From: Flavobacteriales bacterium | GTDB taxonomy: Bacteria; Bacteroidota; Bacteroidia; Flavobacteriales_F; PHOS-HE28 | Assembly (NCBI GenBank): GCA_016788295.1 | Contig: JAEUSY010000058.1 | Coordinates: 1 to 40,839 of the forward strand | Reading direction: 5' to 3' | Length of the DNA: 40,839 nt | Notes under the pieces: generated by a model | Seen by the model: only the letters and a program-made list of their open reading frames with translations | The model's database searches: none | Told to the model about the DNA's origin: nothing | Program-made: the position numbers and the translations under genes | Part shown: positions 32,048-40,839 of the stretch, piece after piece | Numbering within the stretch: position 1 is the first letter of the stretch | Layout of the letters: each line of letters starts with the position of its first letter

Positions 32048-33538
32048 TCAGTACCGCACGAACCGCGCCTGCCCGCTTAGCCCGCCGCCCGCATCCAACA
32101 CATGCACCAGGTAGGTGCCCGCTGGAAGATGACCCAGTTCCAATTGGTACAGGTTGGTGGTCTGTACATGCACCACACGACCCAGCGCATCACGTACCAA
32201 CAGACGCCTCGCTTCTGCGGGCAGGCCTTGTAAGCGAAGCGTGCCGTTGGTGGGGTTGGGGGAGAGGGTGAAGGTCGGGGCGGAGATCTGTTCGTTGACT
32301 GCTACCGGCAGGCTGCAATCACCCACTGCATCGCCACCGATGTATTGGGCTACTTGTCGGATCGGCTCGCCATCAATGGAGATGAAGCCACCGCAGATGT
32401 AGAGGCTGTCGCGCCATACGGTAATGTCGAGGATCTTGGCACTGTTCCATTGGTTGCTCGCAAAATCACCCGGTAGCCGACACCAGCGGTCGCCTTTCCA
32501 AACAGCAAGCCCTTCCACCGGGATCTCGCCTGCCACATTGAACATGCCTCCAACATAGAGTTCGTTGTTGAACCATTCCAGATCGAGCACGGTTGCGCTC
32601 ATGGGCACTGGGGTGTAGTCCAAACCGCCGCCCATGTTGTTCCATGTGGTGCCGTCGAAATAGGCGATGAGATTTCCGGGACCTCCACCTGCTTCACGGA
32701 AGGTGCCCCCAATGTATAGCGTGTCATTCCTGATGCTGATCGTTTTGATCGTAGCGGCAGCATCCCACCCAGGCACATGCTCCCATGCACTTCCATCGAA
32801 ACGCAGAAAGTCAACAAAGCCTGGTCCGAGCGGGTCTCTGAAGGAGCCGGTAATGTATGTATGTCCAAGAAAATCAAAGACGTGGCCGATGTAATTGTCC
32901 GGGTTGCTTGGTATTAGCTCAAAAGGTTCCCAAGTGTAGAACGCTTGGCCATCATAGCGGAAGACGCAACTCTCAGGGTAGTTGCAAACGGTGCCCTTAA
33001 AGCCGGTGGCGTAGAGCGTGGTTTGTGGCTCTTTCGGGACCAATGTTTGCAAACCACTTGTTGTCAGATGGGTGCATTCGAGGGCCTCCCATCGTTGCTC
33101 ATCCATGTTCAGTCGAGCAAAGCGACGATTCCAAAGACCTTCATCGGTTAAAAAGGAAAAACTCCCGCAGGCATATAGATCGCCTCCGTAGCGAAGAAAC
33201 CAATGCGTTGGTTGAGCAGAATTGTTGCCTGAGATCGGTTGAATACGATGCGCCAAGCTGTCCCAACGACTGCCATTCCAAGCAGCTTGTCCCATACCCA
33301 GAACCGTGTCGTTCTCGTTGGTGATCCACATGAAGGTTCCTCCAGCTAATAGGCGACCGGAGGCTTCATCCCCGTATAAGGTCTGAATGGAAGTGGGGCC
33401 AATGGTGCCATTGCCTAAGCCTCGCCAATAGGGTTGGGCCGTGGCCAAACTGCAAATGCAAGCCAAGGCCCCGAATAGACATACAAGGCGTATTCTGGTG
33501 GAGTTTCTACAAATCGCGTCCATACGTTGGTTATACAT
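32048..33538 (-). CDS. Secreted beta-propeller protein with T9SS sorting domain, 496 aa
   Basis: The signal peptide is in RIRLVCLFGALACICSLATA. The body contains repeats of the form DTLYIGGTFREAGG, NELYVGGMFNVAGE and DSLYICGGFISIDG, with FDGTTWNNMGGGL-type strands: a propeller of the 'GGxF' delta-60/DUF5122-like kind. The end is a type A T9SS domain (LSPNPTNGTLRLQGL, VRDALGRVVHVQ, LPAGTYLVHVLDAGG). Starts at 33538 or 33523 are both plausible. The section 32690-33540 is AT-richer than its surroundings, suggesting more recent arrival or weaker selection than the flanking genes. Confidence 0.85.
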   Translation of the reverse strand: MYNQRMDAICRNSTRIRLVCLFGALACICSLATAQPYWRGLGNGTIGPTSIQTLYGDEASGRLLAGGTFMWITNENDTVLGMGQAAWNGSRWDSLAHRIQPISGNNSAQPTHWFLRYGGDLYACGSFSFLTDEGLWNRRFARLNMDEQRWEALECTHLTTSGLQTLVPKEPQTTLYATGFKGTVCNYPESCVFRYDGQAFYTWEPFELIPSNPDNYIGHVFDFLGHTYITGSFRDPLGPGFVDFLRFDGSAWEHVPGWDAAATIKTISIRNDTLYIGGTFREAGGGPGNLIAYFDGTTWNNMGGGLDYTPVPMSATVLDLEWFNNELYVGGMFNVAGEIPVEGLAVWKGDRWCRLPGDFASNQWNSAKILDITVWRDSLYICGGFISIDGEPIRQVAQYIGGDAVGDCSLPVAVNEQISAPTFTLSPNPTNGTLRLQGLPAEARRLLVRDALGRVVHVQTTNLYQLELGHLPAGTYLVHVLDAGGGLSGQARFVRY

Positions 33539-33775
33539 AGTTAAGTGATGCTCGTGAAATGCGCCGTCGAATGGTGTGGCCGGTGGTGAAGCTAATTGGT
33601 TAGCCGTCAAAATGTTCATGCTCTATCTCGCAGAATAGGCGGCTCGGTATACATGTCCGACCGCCTGCTCCGTGTTGAGTGGGCCTTTGAGGGTGTGCTC
33701 TAATTGGATCGATGGGTCGCGCACTTCACCTGCCCACCCCTTGCCAAGGTCATTCCCCTGCCATCCCTCATCCAC

Positions 33776-33783
33776 TATCTTCG
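33776..33783 (+). promoter_or_regulatory. -7 element (TATCTTCG) before the nucleotide-sugar cluster
   Basis: TATCTTCG lies 59 bases before the aminotransferase ATG at 33843. The remainder of 33539-33842 holds no convincing gene. In-frame sequence upstream of 33843 is not conserved in the aminotransferase family. Confidence 0.4.
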
Positions 33784-33842
33784 CGCCCGCTCAAGATGCC
33801 CTTTCGTTCTGCCGATGGGCCGCAGCGCACGACCAGTACCCC

Positions 33843-34973
33843 ATGAAGCCCATCCAGATGGTCGACCTTGTCGGCCAGTACCAAAAGATCAAGACCGAAG
33901 TGGACCAGGCCGTGCTGGGCGTGATGCAGAGCGCGGCGTTCATCAATGGTCCCGAGGTGAAGCACTTGGAGCAGGAGCTGGCCGCCCACTTGGGCGTGAA
34001 GCACGCCATTGGTTGCGCCAACGGCACCGATGCCCTGCAGATCGCCATGATGGCCCTGGACCTGAAGCCGGGCGATGAGGTGATCACGGCCTCGTTCACC
34101 TTCGTGGCCACGGTGGAAGTGATCGGTCTGCTGGGCCTTACGCCCGTATTCGCCGATGTGCTGCCCGGCACCTTCAACATCGATCCGGCCGATATCAAGC
34201 GGAAGATCACCCCGAAGACCAAGGCCATTGTGCCGGTCCACTTGTTCGGGCAGACCGCCGATATGGCCGCCATCATGGACCTGGCCAAGGAGCACGGGCT
34301 GTACGTGATCGAGGACAACTGCCAGGCCGTGGGCAGCGACTACACCTTCCCCGATGGCACCGTGAAAAAGGCCGGCACCATTGGCCATGTGGGCACCACC
34401 AGCTTCTTCCCCAGCAAGAACCTGGGCTGCTACGGCGATGGCGGGGCGATCTTCACCAACGACGATGAACTGGCCAAGAAGCTGCGCCGCGTGTGCAACC
34501 ACGGCAGCGATGTGCGCTACTACCACGAGGTGGTGGGCGTGAACAGCCGCCTGGACAGCATGCAGGCCGCCATCCTGCGGATCAAGCTGCGCCATCTGGA
34601 CGACTACGGCAAGGCCCGCAATGCTGCCGCCGCCTTTTACGACGAGGCCTTCAAGGGCATTCCGGGGCTTTCCACACCAGAGCGCAGCGCCAACAGTACG
34701 CACGTGTTCCACCAGTACACGCTGAAGGTGGCCGGTGGCCAACGCGATGCCCTGAAGAAACATTTGGAGGAAAATGGCGTACCAGCCATGATCTATTACC
34801 CAGTGCCCTGTCACCTGCAGAACGCTTATCGGTCCGCCCGCTTCGGGGAGGGATCGCTGCCGGTAACGGAGGCCATCACCCACGAGGTGCTCTCGCTCCC
34901 CATGAGCACCGAACTCGACAACGAACAACTGACGCACATCACCACCACGGTGAAGCGCTTCTTCAACTCTTAA
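33843..34973 (+). CDS. DegT/DnrJ/EryC1/StrS aminotransferase, WbpE type
   Basis: A PLP enzyme of the sugar aminotransferase family. The 376-aa product has MVDLVGQYQKIKTEVDQAV, the cofactor-phosphate stretch GCANGTDALQIAMMAL, SFTFVATVEVIGLLG, VIEDNCQAVGS with the Asp that contacts the pyridine nitrogen, and SFFPSKNLGCYGDGGAI with the Schiff-base Lys. The best fit is the enzyme converting UDP-3-keto-GlcNAcA to UDP-GlcNAc3NA. This assignment is supported by the WbpA-, WbpB- and WbpD-type genes farther along the same strand. Another keto-sugar substrate is possible. Confidence 0.85.
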   Translation: MKPIQMVDLVGQYQKIKTEVDQAVLGVMQSAAFINGPEVKHLEQELAAHLGVKHAIGCANGTDALQIAMMALDLKPGDEVITASFTFVATVEVIGLLGLTPVFADVLPGTFNIDPADIKRKITPKTKAIVPVHLFGQTADMAAIMDLAKEHGLYVIEDNCQAVGSDYTFPDGTVKKAGTIGHVGTTSFFPSKNLGCYGDGGAIFTNDDELAKKLRRVCNHGSDVRYYHEVVGVNSRLDSMQAAILRIKLRHLDDYGKARNAAAAFYDEAFKGIPGLSTPERSANSTHVFHQYTLKVAGGQRDALKKHLEENGVPAMIYYPVPCHLQNAYRSARFGEGSLPVTEAITHEVLSLPMSTELDNEQLTHITTTVKRFFNS

Positions 34974-35011
34974 ACGTACGGGCCGATCATGCTCGGCCCC
35001 AACCATCACCC

Positions 35012-36346
35012 ATGAATATCGCAGTAGTAGGAACAGGATACGTAGGGCTGGTGACCGGCACCTGCTTCGCTGAAACGGGCAACCACGTGATCTGCGTGGA
35101 CATCGACGCCAACAAGGTGCAGATGATGAAGGATGGCAAGGTGCCCATCTACGAACCGCACCTCGATGTGCTCTTTGAGCGCAATATCCGCCAGGGCCGC
35201 CTGAGCTTCACCACCGATCTGGCCAGCGCCATCAAGGACGCCCAGATCATCTTCCTCGCGCTGCCCACGCCCCCTGGCGAGGACGGCAGTGCCGACCTGA
35301 AGTACGTGCTGGGCGTGGCCGACGACCTGGGCAAGATCATCACCGACTACAAGGTGATCGTGGACAAGAGCACCGTGCCGGTGGGCACTGCCGAAAAGGT
35401 GCATGCCGCGTTGGCCAAGAACGCCAAGGAGGACCTCTTCGACGTGGTGAGCAACCCCGAATTCCTGCGCGAAGGATTCGCTGTGGACGATTTCCTGAAG
35501 CCCGACCGCGTGGTGGTGGGCACCAGTAGCGCCCGCGCCCAGAAAGTGATGGAGGACCTGTACAAGCCCTTCGTGCGCCAGGGCAACCCCATCATCTTCA
35601 TGGATGAGCGCAGCGCGGAGCTGACCAAGTACGCCGCCAACGCCTTCCTGGCCACCAAGATCACCTTCATGAACGAGATCGCGAACTTCTGCGAGCGTGT
35701 GGGTGCCGACGTGGACAAGGTGCGCATCGGCATGGGTACCGACACCCGCATCGGCAAGCGCTTCCTGTTCCCGGGCATCGGCTACGGCGGAAGCTGCTTC
35801 CCCAAGGATGTGCAGGCCCTGGCCAAGAGCGGCAACGATGCCGGCTACGAGTTCCAGATCATCAAGAGCGTGATGGAGGTGAACGAGCTCCAGAAGACCT
35901 CGATCATCCCCAAGATCAAGGCCCACTTCGGCGGTGATCTGAAAGGCAAGCACTTCGCCCTGTGGGGGCTGGCCTTCAAGCCCGATACCGACGATATCCG
36001 CGAGGCACCCGCCCTGTATGTGATCGATGCGCTGACGGCCGCCGGTGCCACGGTCACCGCCTTCGATCCCGAGGCCATGGCCAACGTGAAGAAGGTGAAG
36101 GGCGACAAGTGCAACTTCGCCAACGATGAGTATGAGGCGCTGAACGGTGCCGATGCATTGATCATCGCCACGGAATGGGCACTGTTCCGCACGCCTGATT
36201 TCAAGCGTGTGGGCGAACTGTTGAAGGACAAGGTGATCTTCGACGGACGCAACCTGTACGACCTGGACGAGATGAACGGCCTGGGCTACACCTACGTGAG
36301 CGTGGGACGCCAGACGGTGGGTTCGAAGAAGACCGCGAACGTCTAA
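35012..36346 (+). CDS. ugd: UDP-glucose 6-dehydrogenase
   Basis: The enzyme oxidises UDP-glucose to UDP-glucuronate with two NAD+. The 444-aa product starts [20 protein letters not shown], has [48 protein letters not shown], and the catalytic Cys in [18 protein letters not shown] near residue 260. [20 protein letters not shown] marks the UDP-binding C-terminal domain. It lies 38 bases after the aminotransferase gene and 10 bases before the decarboxylase that uses its product. Confidence 0.95.
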   Translation: MNIAVVGTGYVGLVTGTCFAETGNHVICVDIDANKVQMMKDGKVPIYEPHLDVLFERNIRQGRLSFTTDLASAIKDAQIIFLALPTPPGEDGSADLKYVLGVADDLGKIITDYKVIVDKSTVPVGTAEKVHAALAKNAKEDLFDVVSNPEFLREGFAVDDFLKPDRVVVGTSSARAQKVMEDLYKPFVRQGNPIIFMDERSAELTKYAANAFLATKITFMNEIANFCERVGADVDKVRIGMGTDTRIGKRFLFPGIGYGGSCFPKDVQALAKSGNDAGYEFQIIKSVMEVNELQKTSIIPKIKAHFGGDLKGKHFALWGLAFKPDTDDIREAPALYVIDALTAAGATVTAFDPEAMANVKKVKGDKCNFANDEYEALNGADALIIATEWALFRTPDFKRVGELLKDKVIFDGRNLYDLDEMNGLGYTYVSVGRQTVGSKKTANV

Positions 36347-36356
36347 GCGACGGACC

Positions 36357-37355
<999 letters not shown>

Positions 37356-37419
37356 TCGGCCGCAGCGACCTGATCCCCCGGTCGCTAAGCGTTCCACCCA
37401 ACGGAGCCATCGGGCACGC

Positions 37420-38343
37420 GTGAAGATCCCCGCTTCCATAACGAGCGCCGCACAAGCGGGCACTGACCTGCTACCCCTGCGCATTGCCGGCGTACCTGAG
37501 CACTTCAACCTGCCGTGGATGCTGGCCTTGGAGCGCCGCGCCTTTGTGCGTGCAGGGGTGGAGTTGAAGTGGCATACCGTGCCGGAGGGCACCGGGCGCA
37601 TGTGCACCATGCTGCGCAACAGTGAACTCGACCTGGCCATTTTGGTCACTGAGGGAGCCGTGCGCGATATCCTGCGTGGCGGTCCGTACCGGATCATTGG
37701 ACACTATGTGGACACCCCGCTCACGTGGGGTGTGCATGTGGGAGCGGCATCGCCTATTGCGACACCTGCCGACATCAAGGATGTGCCCTACGCCATCAGC
37801 AGGCTGAACTCGGGTAGCCATTTGGCCGCTGTGGCCTATGCGCAGGCCCATGGCTGCACACCCAAGGACACCGACCTGGTGGTGGTGAACGACATGGCCG
37901 GCGCCGTGGAGCGGCTGCGGACCACCGAACGCATGGCCTTCCTTTGGGAGAAGTTCACCACGAAACCTGCCGTGGACGCTGGCCTGTTGCGCCGAGTGGA
38001 CGAACACCGTTCACCGTGGCCCGCCTTTGTGGTGGTGGCTACCGAGGCCGCACTGGCCGAACACCCCCGCGAAGTGGAACGCGTGCTGAAAGTGGTCCGC
38101 GACCAAGCGCGTGGGCTGATGGAAAAGAAGACCGCGCCCGAAATGGTGGCACAGCGCTACAAGATGGACCTGGAGGATGCCCGGCAGTGGTTCGGAGGAG
38201 TGCGCTGGAGCATAGGCGGTGCACCCGATACCACCATGCTCGAAGGTGTTGTGAAAGCCTTGGCAGAGGCGGGTATGTTGTCCGATGTGAACGTGGTCGA
38301 TGGCGTTGTCGATCACTTGCTCTGGACCTCCGGGCGCGCCTGA
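37420..38343 (+). CDS. Cytosolic substrate-binding-protein-like protein (NMT1/ABC SBP fold)
   Basis: The 307-aa product starts at a GTG. It contains LRIAGVPEHFNLPWMLALE, AGVELKWHTVPEGTGRMC, LDLAILVTEGAVRDILRGG and the YVDTPLTWGVHVGAAS stretch. This matches the two-lobed NMT1/periplasmic-binding-protein fold seen in a family widespread in Bacteroidota. There is no signal peptide or lipobox, so it should be cytoplasmic and cannot work as an ordinary ABC importer subunit. Its ligand is unknown. It sits between the UDP-xylose synthase and the WbpD-type acetyltransferase. Confidence 0.7.
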   Translation: MKIPASITSAAQAGTDLLPLRIAGVPEHFNLPWMLALERRAFVRAGVELKWHTVPEGTGRMCTMLRNSELDLAILVTEGAVRDILRGGPYRIIGHYVDTPLTWGVHVGAASPIATPADIKDVPYAISRLNSGSHLAAVAYAQAHGCTPKDTDLVVVNDMAGAVERLRTTERMAFLWEKFTTKPAVDAGLLRRVDEHRSPWPAFVVVATEAALAEHPREVERVLKVVRDQARGLMEKKTAPEMVAQRYKMDLEDARQWFGGVRWSIGGAPDTTMLEGVVKALAEAGMLSDVNVVDGVVDHLLWTSGRA

Positions 38344-38375
38344 TATCCGCCTTTCGGCATCCGCTGCTGCTTCGG

Positions 38376-38383
38376 TACCTTCG
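38376..38383 (+). promoter_or_regulatory. -7 element (TACCTTCG) before the wbpD-type gene
   Basis: TACCTTCG lies 53 bases before the ATG at 38437 and 29 before the in-frame ATG at 38413. It suggests that wbpD-wbpB-wbpA form a second transcript within the cluster. Confidence 0.45.
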
Positions 38384-38436
38384 CAGCCCTATCGGCGTGG
38401 GTCCATAAGCACATGGGCTCATGGCGAATTAAACAC

Positions 38437-39009
38437 ATGGGCTTTTCCGCACATCCCACTGCCGTCATCGACGAGGGCTGCACCATTGGTGAGGGCGTGC
38501 GCATCTGGCACTTTTCGCACATCATGCCGGGCTGCACCATTGGCGATGGCTGCAACATCGGGCAGAACGTGGTGGTGAGCCCAGGCGTGAAGCTGGGCCG
38601 CAACGTGAAGGTGCAGAACAACGTTAGCATCTACACCGGCGTGGAGTGCGAGGATGACGTCTTCCTCGGCCCCAGCATGGTGTTCACCAACGTGATCAAT
38701 CCGCGCAGCGCCGTGGCCCGCCGCGACCAATACCTGCGCACCTTGGTGAAGCAGGGCGCCTCCATCGGGGCCAACGCCACCATCGTCTGCGGGCACGACA
38801 TCGGGCGCTTCGCCTTCATCGGTGCCGGGGCGGTGGTCACCAAGGAAGTGCCGGACTACGCGTTGGTGGTAGGCAACCCTGCGCGTCATAGCGGTTGGAT
38901 GAGCGAGTATGGCCACAAGCTGAAGTTCGACGCCAACGGCGAAGCCACCTGCCTCGAGAGCGGACAGCGTTACGCATTGACCAATGGTAAAGTTACCCGC
39001 ACTGCCTGA
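38437..39009 (+). CDS. WbpD-type UDP-GlcNAc3NA 3-N-acetyltransferase (left-handed beta-helix)
   Basis: The enzyme acetylates the 3-amino group of UDP-2-acetamido-3-amino-glucuronate. The 190-aa product has hexapeptide repeats ([35 protein letters not shown]), the catalytic/contact region [38 protein letters not shown] and [15 protein letters not shown], all typical of WbpD. ATG at 38437 matches the family start (M-x-x-x-HPTAVID). An in-frame ATG at 38413 sits in a 9-base direct repeat (ACATGGGCT) of the same start region. The gene is followed 2 bases later by the WbpB-type gene. Confidence 0.88.
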   Translation: MGFSAHPTAVIDEGCTIGEGVRIWHFSHIMPGCTIGDGCNIGQNVVVSPGVKLGRNVKVQNNVSIYTGVECEDDVFLGPSMVFTNVINPRSAVARRDQYLRTLVKQGASIGANATIVCGHDIGRFAFIGAGAVVTKEVPDYALVVGNPARHSGWMSEYGHKLKFDANGEATCLESGQRYALTNGKVTRTA

Positions 39010-39011
39010 CC

Positions 39012-40049
39012 ATGGCCCTACCAACTGAACACCGGATCAAGTTCGCCGTGGTCGGCTGCGGCCACATCGGCAAGCGCCATGCGGAGATGATCCAGCGGCA
39101 TCCCGAGGCCGAGTTGGTGGCACTTTGTGACGTGCGAACTGCCGCAGAGGCCGGCGTGGAAGGTATTCAAGTGCCCTTCTTCCAGGATATGGACCGCATG
39201 CTGGCCGAGGTGCCGGGCATCGATGTGGTGAACGTGTGTACGCCCAACGGCCTGCACGCGCCTCAGAGCATCAAGGCACTGGAGGCCCGCAAGCATGTGG
39301 TCTGCGAAAAGCCCATGGCCCTCACCAAGGCGGGTTGTGAGGACATCCTGTACAAAGCCCTGCAGATGCACCGCACCGTGTTCGGGGTGATGCAGAACCG
39401 CTACTCGCCGCCCAGCCAGTGGATCAAAGGCGTGGTGGACCAGGGCCTGCTCGGCGATATCCACCTGGTGCAGGTGAACTGCTACTGGAACCGCGATGCC
39501 CGCTACTACAAGCCGGGCAGTTGGAAAGGCACGGCCGACCTCGATGGCGGCACGCTCTTCACGCAATTCAGCCACTTCATCGACATCATGTACTGGCTGT
39601 TCGGCGACATCACCGACATCCAGGGCAAGTTCGCCGACTTCAACCACCAGGACCTGACGACCTTCGAGGACAGCGGCCTGGTGAACTTCCGCTTCCTCAA
39701 CGGCGGCATGGGCTGCCTCAACTACAGCACCGCCGTGTGGGACAAGAACCTGGAGAGCAGCATGACCATCATCGGCTCGAAAGGCAGCGTGAAGATCGGC
39801 GGCCAGTACATGGACCAGGTGGAACACTGCCACATACAGGACTACACCATGCCGGACCTGGCACCCACCAACCCCGCCAACGATTACGGGGCCTACAAGG
39901 GCAGCGCCAACAACCACGGCTACATCATAGATAACGTGGTGGACACCCTGAAGGGCCGCAACACCATGACCACCAATGCGCTGGAAGGCCTGAAGGTGGT
40001 GGAGATCATAGAACGCATTTACCAGAAAAGGGATGAGCAGTCTGTATGA
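39012..40049 (+). CDS. WbpB-type UDP-GlcNAcA 3-dehydrogenase (Gfo/Idh/MocA family)
   Basis: The family enzyme oxidises UDP-GlcNAcA at C3. The 345-aa product has the Rossmann fingerprint [19 protein letters not shown], then [16 protein letters not shown], the EKPMAL motif ([18 protein letters not shown]), [18 protein letters not shown], and [20 protein letters not shown] carrying the conserved catalytic-region His. It is well matched to WbpB/WlbA. Its end overlaps the start of the next gene by 17 bases. Confidence 0.9.
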   Translation: MALPTEHRIKFAVVGCGHIGKRHAEMIQRHPEAELVALCDVRTAAEAGVEGIQVPFFQDMDRMLAEVPGIDVVNVCTPNGLHAPQSIKALEARKHVVCEKPMALTKAGCEDILYKALQMHRTVFGVMQNRYSPPSQWIKGVVDQGLLGDIHLVQVNCYWNRDARYYKPGSWKGTADLDGGTLFTQFSHFIDIMYWLFGDITDIQGKFADFNHQDLTTFEDSGLVNFRFLNGGMGCLNYSTAVWDKNLESSMTIIGSKGSVKIGGQYMDQVEHCHIQDYTMPDLAPTNPANDYGAYKGSANNHGYIIDNVVDTLKGRNTMTTNALEGLKVVEIIERIYQKRDEQSV

Positions 40050-40839
40050 CCGCCTGCTGACGAAGGAGGCGAAACTGGCCGTGATCGGCCTTGGCTACGT
40101 GGGTCTTCCCATTGCGTTGGCCTTTGCGCGCAAGATCCGCGTGGTGGGCTTCGACATCAACCAGAAGCGCGTGGACATGATGCGCCGTGGCGAGGACCCG
40201 AGCAACGAGCTGGATGCCTCCGAGTTCGAAGGCTGCGACATCCACTTCACCGCCGACCTGAACGACCTGAAGGACGTGGAGTTCTTCATTGTGGCCGTGC
40301 CTACGCCGATCGACCAGCAGAACATCCCCGATCTGGGACCGCTGTTGGGTGCCACGCGCACGGTGGGCCAGGTGCTGAAGAAGGGAGACGTGGTGGTTTA
40401 TGAGAGCACCGTATACCCCGGGTGCACCGAAGAGGACTGCGTGCCCCTGTTGGAGCGCCTCAGCGATCTGAAGTTCGTGGAGGACTTCAAGGTGGGCTAT
40501 AGCCCTGAGCGCATCAACCCGGGCGACAAGGAACACACGCTGGAGAGCATCGTGAAGGTGAGCAGCGGCTGCGATCCCGAAAGCGCCGAACTGATCGCCA
40601 AGGTGTATGAACTGGTGGTGAAGGCCGGTGTGCATCGCGCGGCCAGCATCAAGGTGGCCGAGGCCGCCAAGATCATCGAGAACACCCAGCGCGACGTGAA
40701 CATCGCCCTGATCAACGAGCTCTCGATCATCTTCAACCGCATGGGCATCAACACCTACGATGTGCTGGAGGCCGCGGGCACCAAGTGGAACTTCCTCAAG
40801 TTCCAGCCGGGCCTGGTGGGCGGCCACTGCATCGGTGTG
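40033..40839 (+). CDS. WbpA-type UDP-GlcNAc 6-dehydrogenase, N-terminal 269 residues (3' end outside window)
   Basis: The enzyme oxidises UDP-N-acetylglucosamine to UDP-GlcNAcA, the first step of the pathway. The product begins [20 protein letters not shown], then [37 protein letters not shown], and [20 protein letters not shown], typical of the WbpA/WbpO/TviB group as opposed to UDP-glucose dehydrogenase. The reading reaches [11 protein letters not shown] at the edge, which includes the catalytic Cys. It is complete so far and truncated only by the window. Confidence 0.92.
   Translation, partial: MSSLYDRLLTKEAKLAVIGLGYVGLPIALAFARKIRVVGFDINQKRVDMMRRGEDPSNELDASEFEGCDIHFTADLNDLKDVEFFIVAVPTPIDQQNIPDLGPLLGATRTVGQVLKKGDVVVYESTVYPGCTEEDCVPLLERLSDLKFVEDFKVGYSPERINPGDKEHTLESIVKVSSGCDPESAELIAKVYELVVKAGVHRAASIKVAEAAKIIENTQRDVNIALINELSIIFNRMGINTYDVLEAAGTKWNFLKFQPGLVGGHCIGV

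Overview
The window looks like a chromosomal segment of a GC-rich member of the Bacteroidota, most likely an uncultured Flavobacteriales-type bacterium. The signs are three secreted proteins with a type IX secretion (T9SS) C-terminal sorting domain, a gldA gene, DUF4286 and the mobile-mystery HTH/Fic pair, almost no Shine-Dalgarno sequences, and many -7 elements of the Bacteroidota form TAnnTTTG or its variant TAnnTTCG. Genes are packed tightly on both strands, often with 1-4 nt overlaps. I found no rRNA, tRNA, CRISPR array, transposase or integrase.

Left part (1-7500, nearly all minus strand): the 5' part of mfd (running off the left edge) carries an in-frame palindromic insertion and a collagen-like insertion. 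Directly upstream of mfd sits a small accessory island. It holds an AT-richer DUF4238 gene with a structured leader, and a Fic/HTH 'mobile mystery' pair (mmyB/mmyA) whose promoter is bracketed by three matching 18-bp operators. Next come an unknown 125-aa protein, a DUF1697 protein, a T9SS-exported YCF48-type beta-propeller, and a 49-aa ORF that looks like the detached head of a related propeller gene.

Middle (7600-25200): housekeeping genes. These are fbp, divergent to a GNAT - aspartate kinase - membrane HPt-like protein group; an mgtE - 2-hydroxyacid dehydrogenase - glycerophosphodiesterase lipoprotein operon; a serS - lipoprotein - TPR protein - DUF4286 - rsmA operon in which every junction is an ATGA overlap; rplU-rpmA, where L21 has a histone-H1-like tail, followed by a terminator; metK; gldA divergent from rsgA; an e(P4)-type acid phosphatase lipoprotein; and dtd.

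Right part (25200-40839): a small HMA-like exported protein coupled to a 758-aa T9SS surface protein, a MazG-type pyrophosphohydrolase, an unknown 544-aa exported protein, an outer-membrane-protein/waaA (Kdo transferase) pair, and a T9SS propeller protein. A nucleotide-sugar cluster then runs to the right edge: a WbpE-type aminotransferase, UDP-glucose dehydrogenase, UDP-glucuronate decarboxylase, a cytosolic substrate-binding-like protein, a WbpD-type acetyltransferase, a WbpB-type dehydrogenase and a WbpA-type dehydrogenase (truncated by the edge). Together these predict UDP-diacetamido-glucuronic acid plus UDP-glucuronate/UDP-xylose for a surface glycan.

The least expected signals are the palindromic element inside mfd, the triple operator of the mmyAB pair, the head-peptide gene, the membrane-anchored HPt-like protein, and promoters lying only 4-7 bases from start codons, which suggests leaderless mRNAs.
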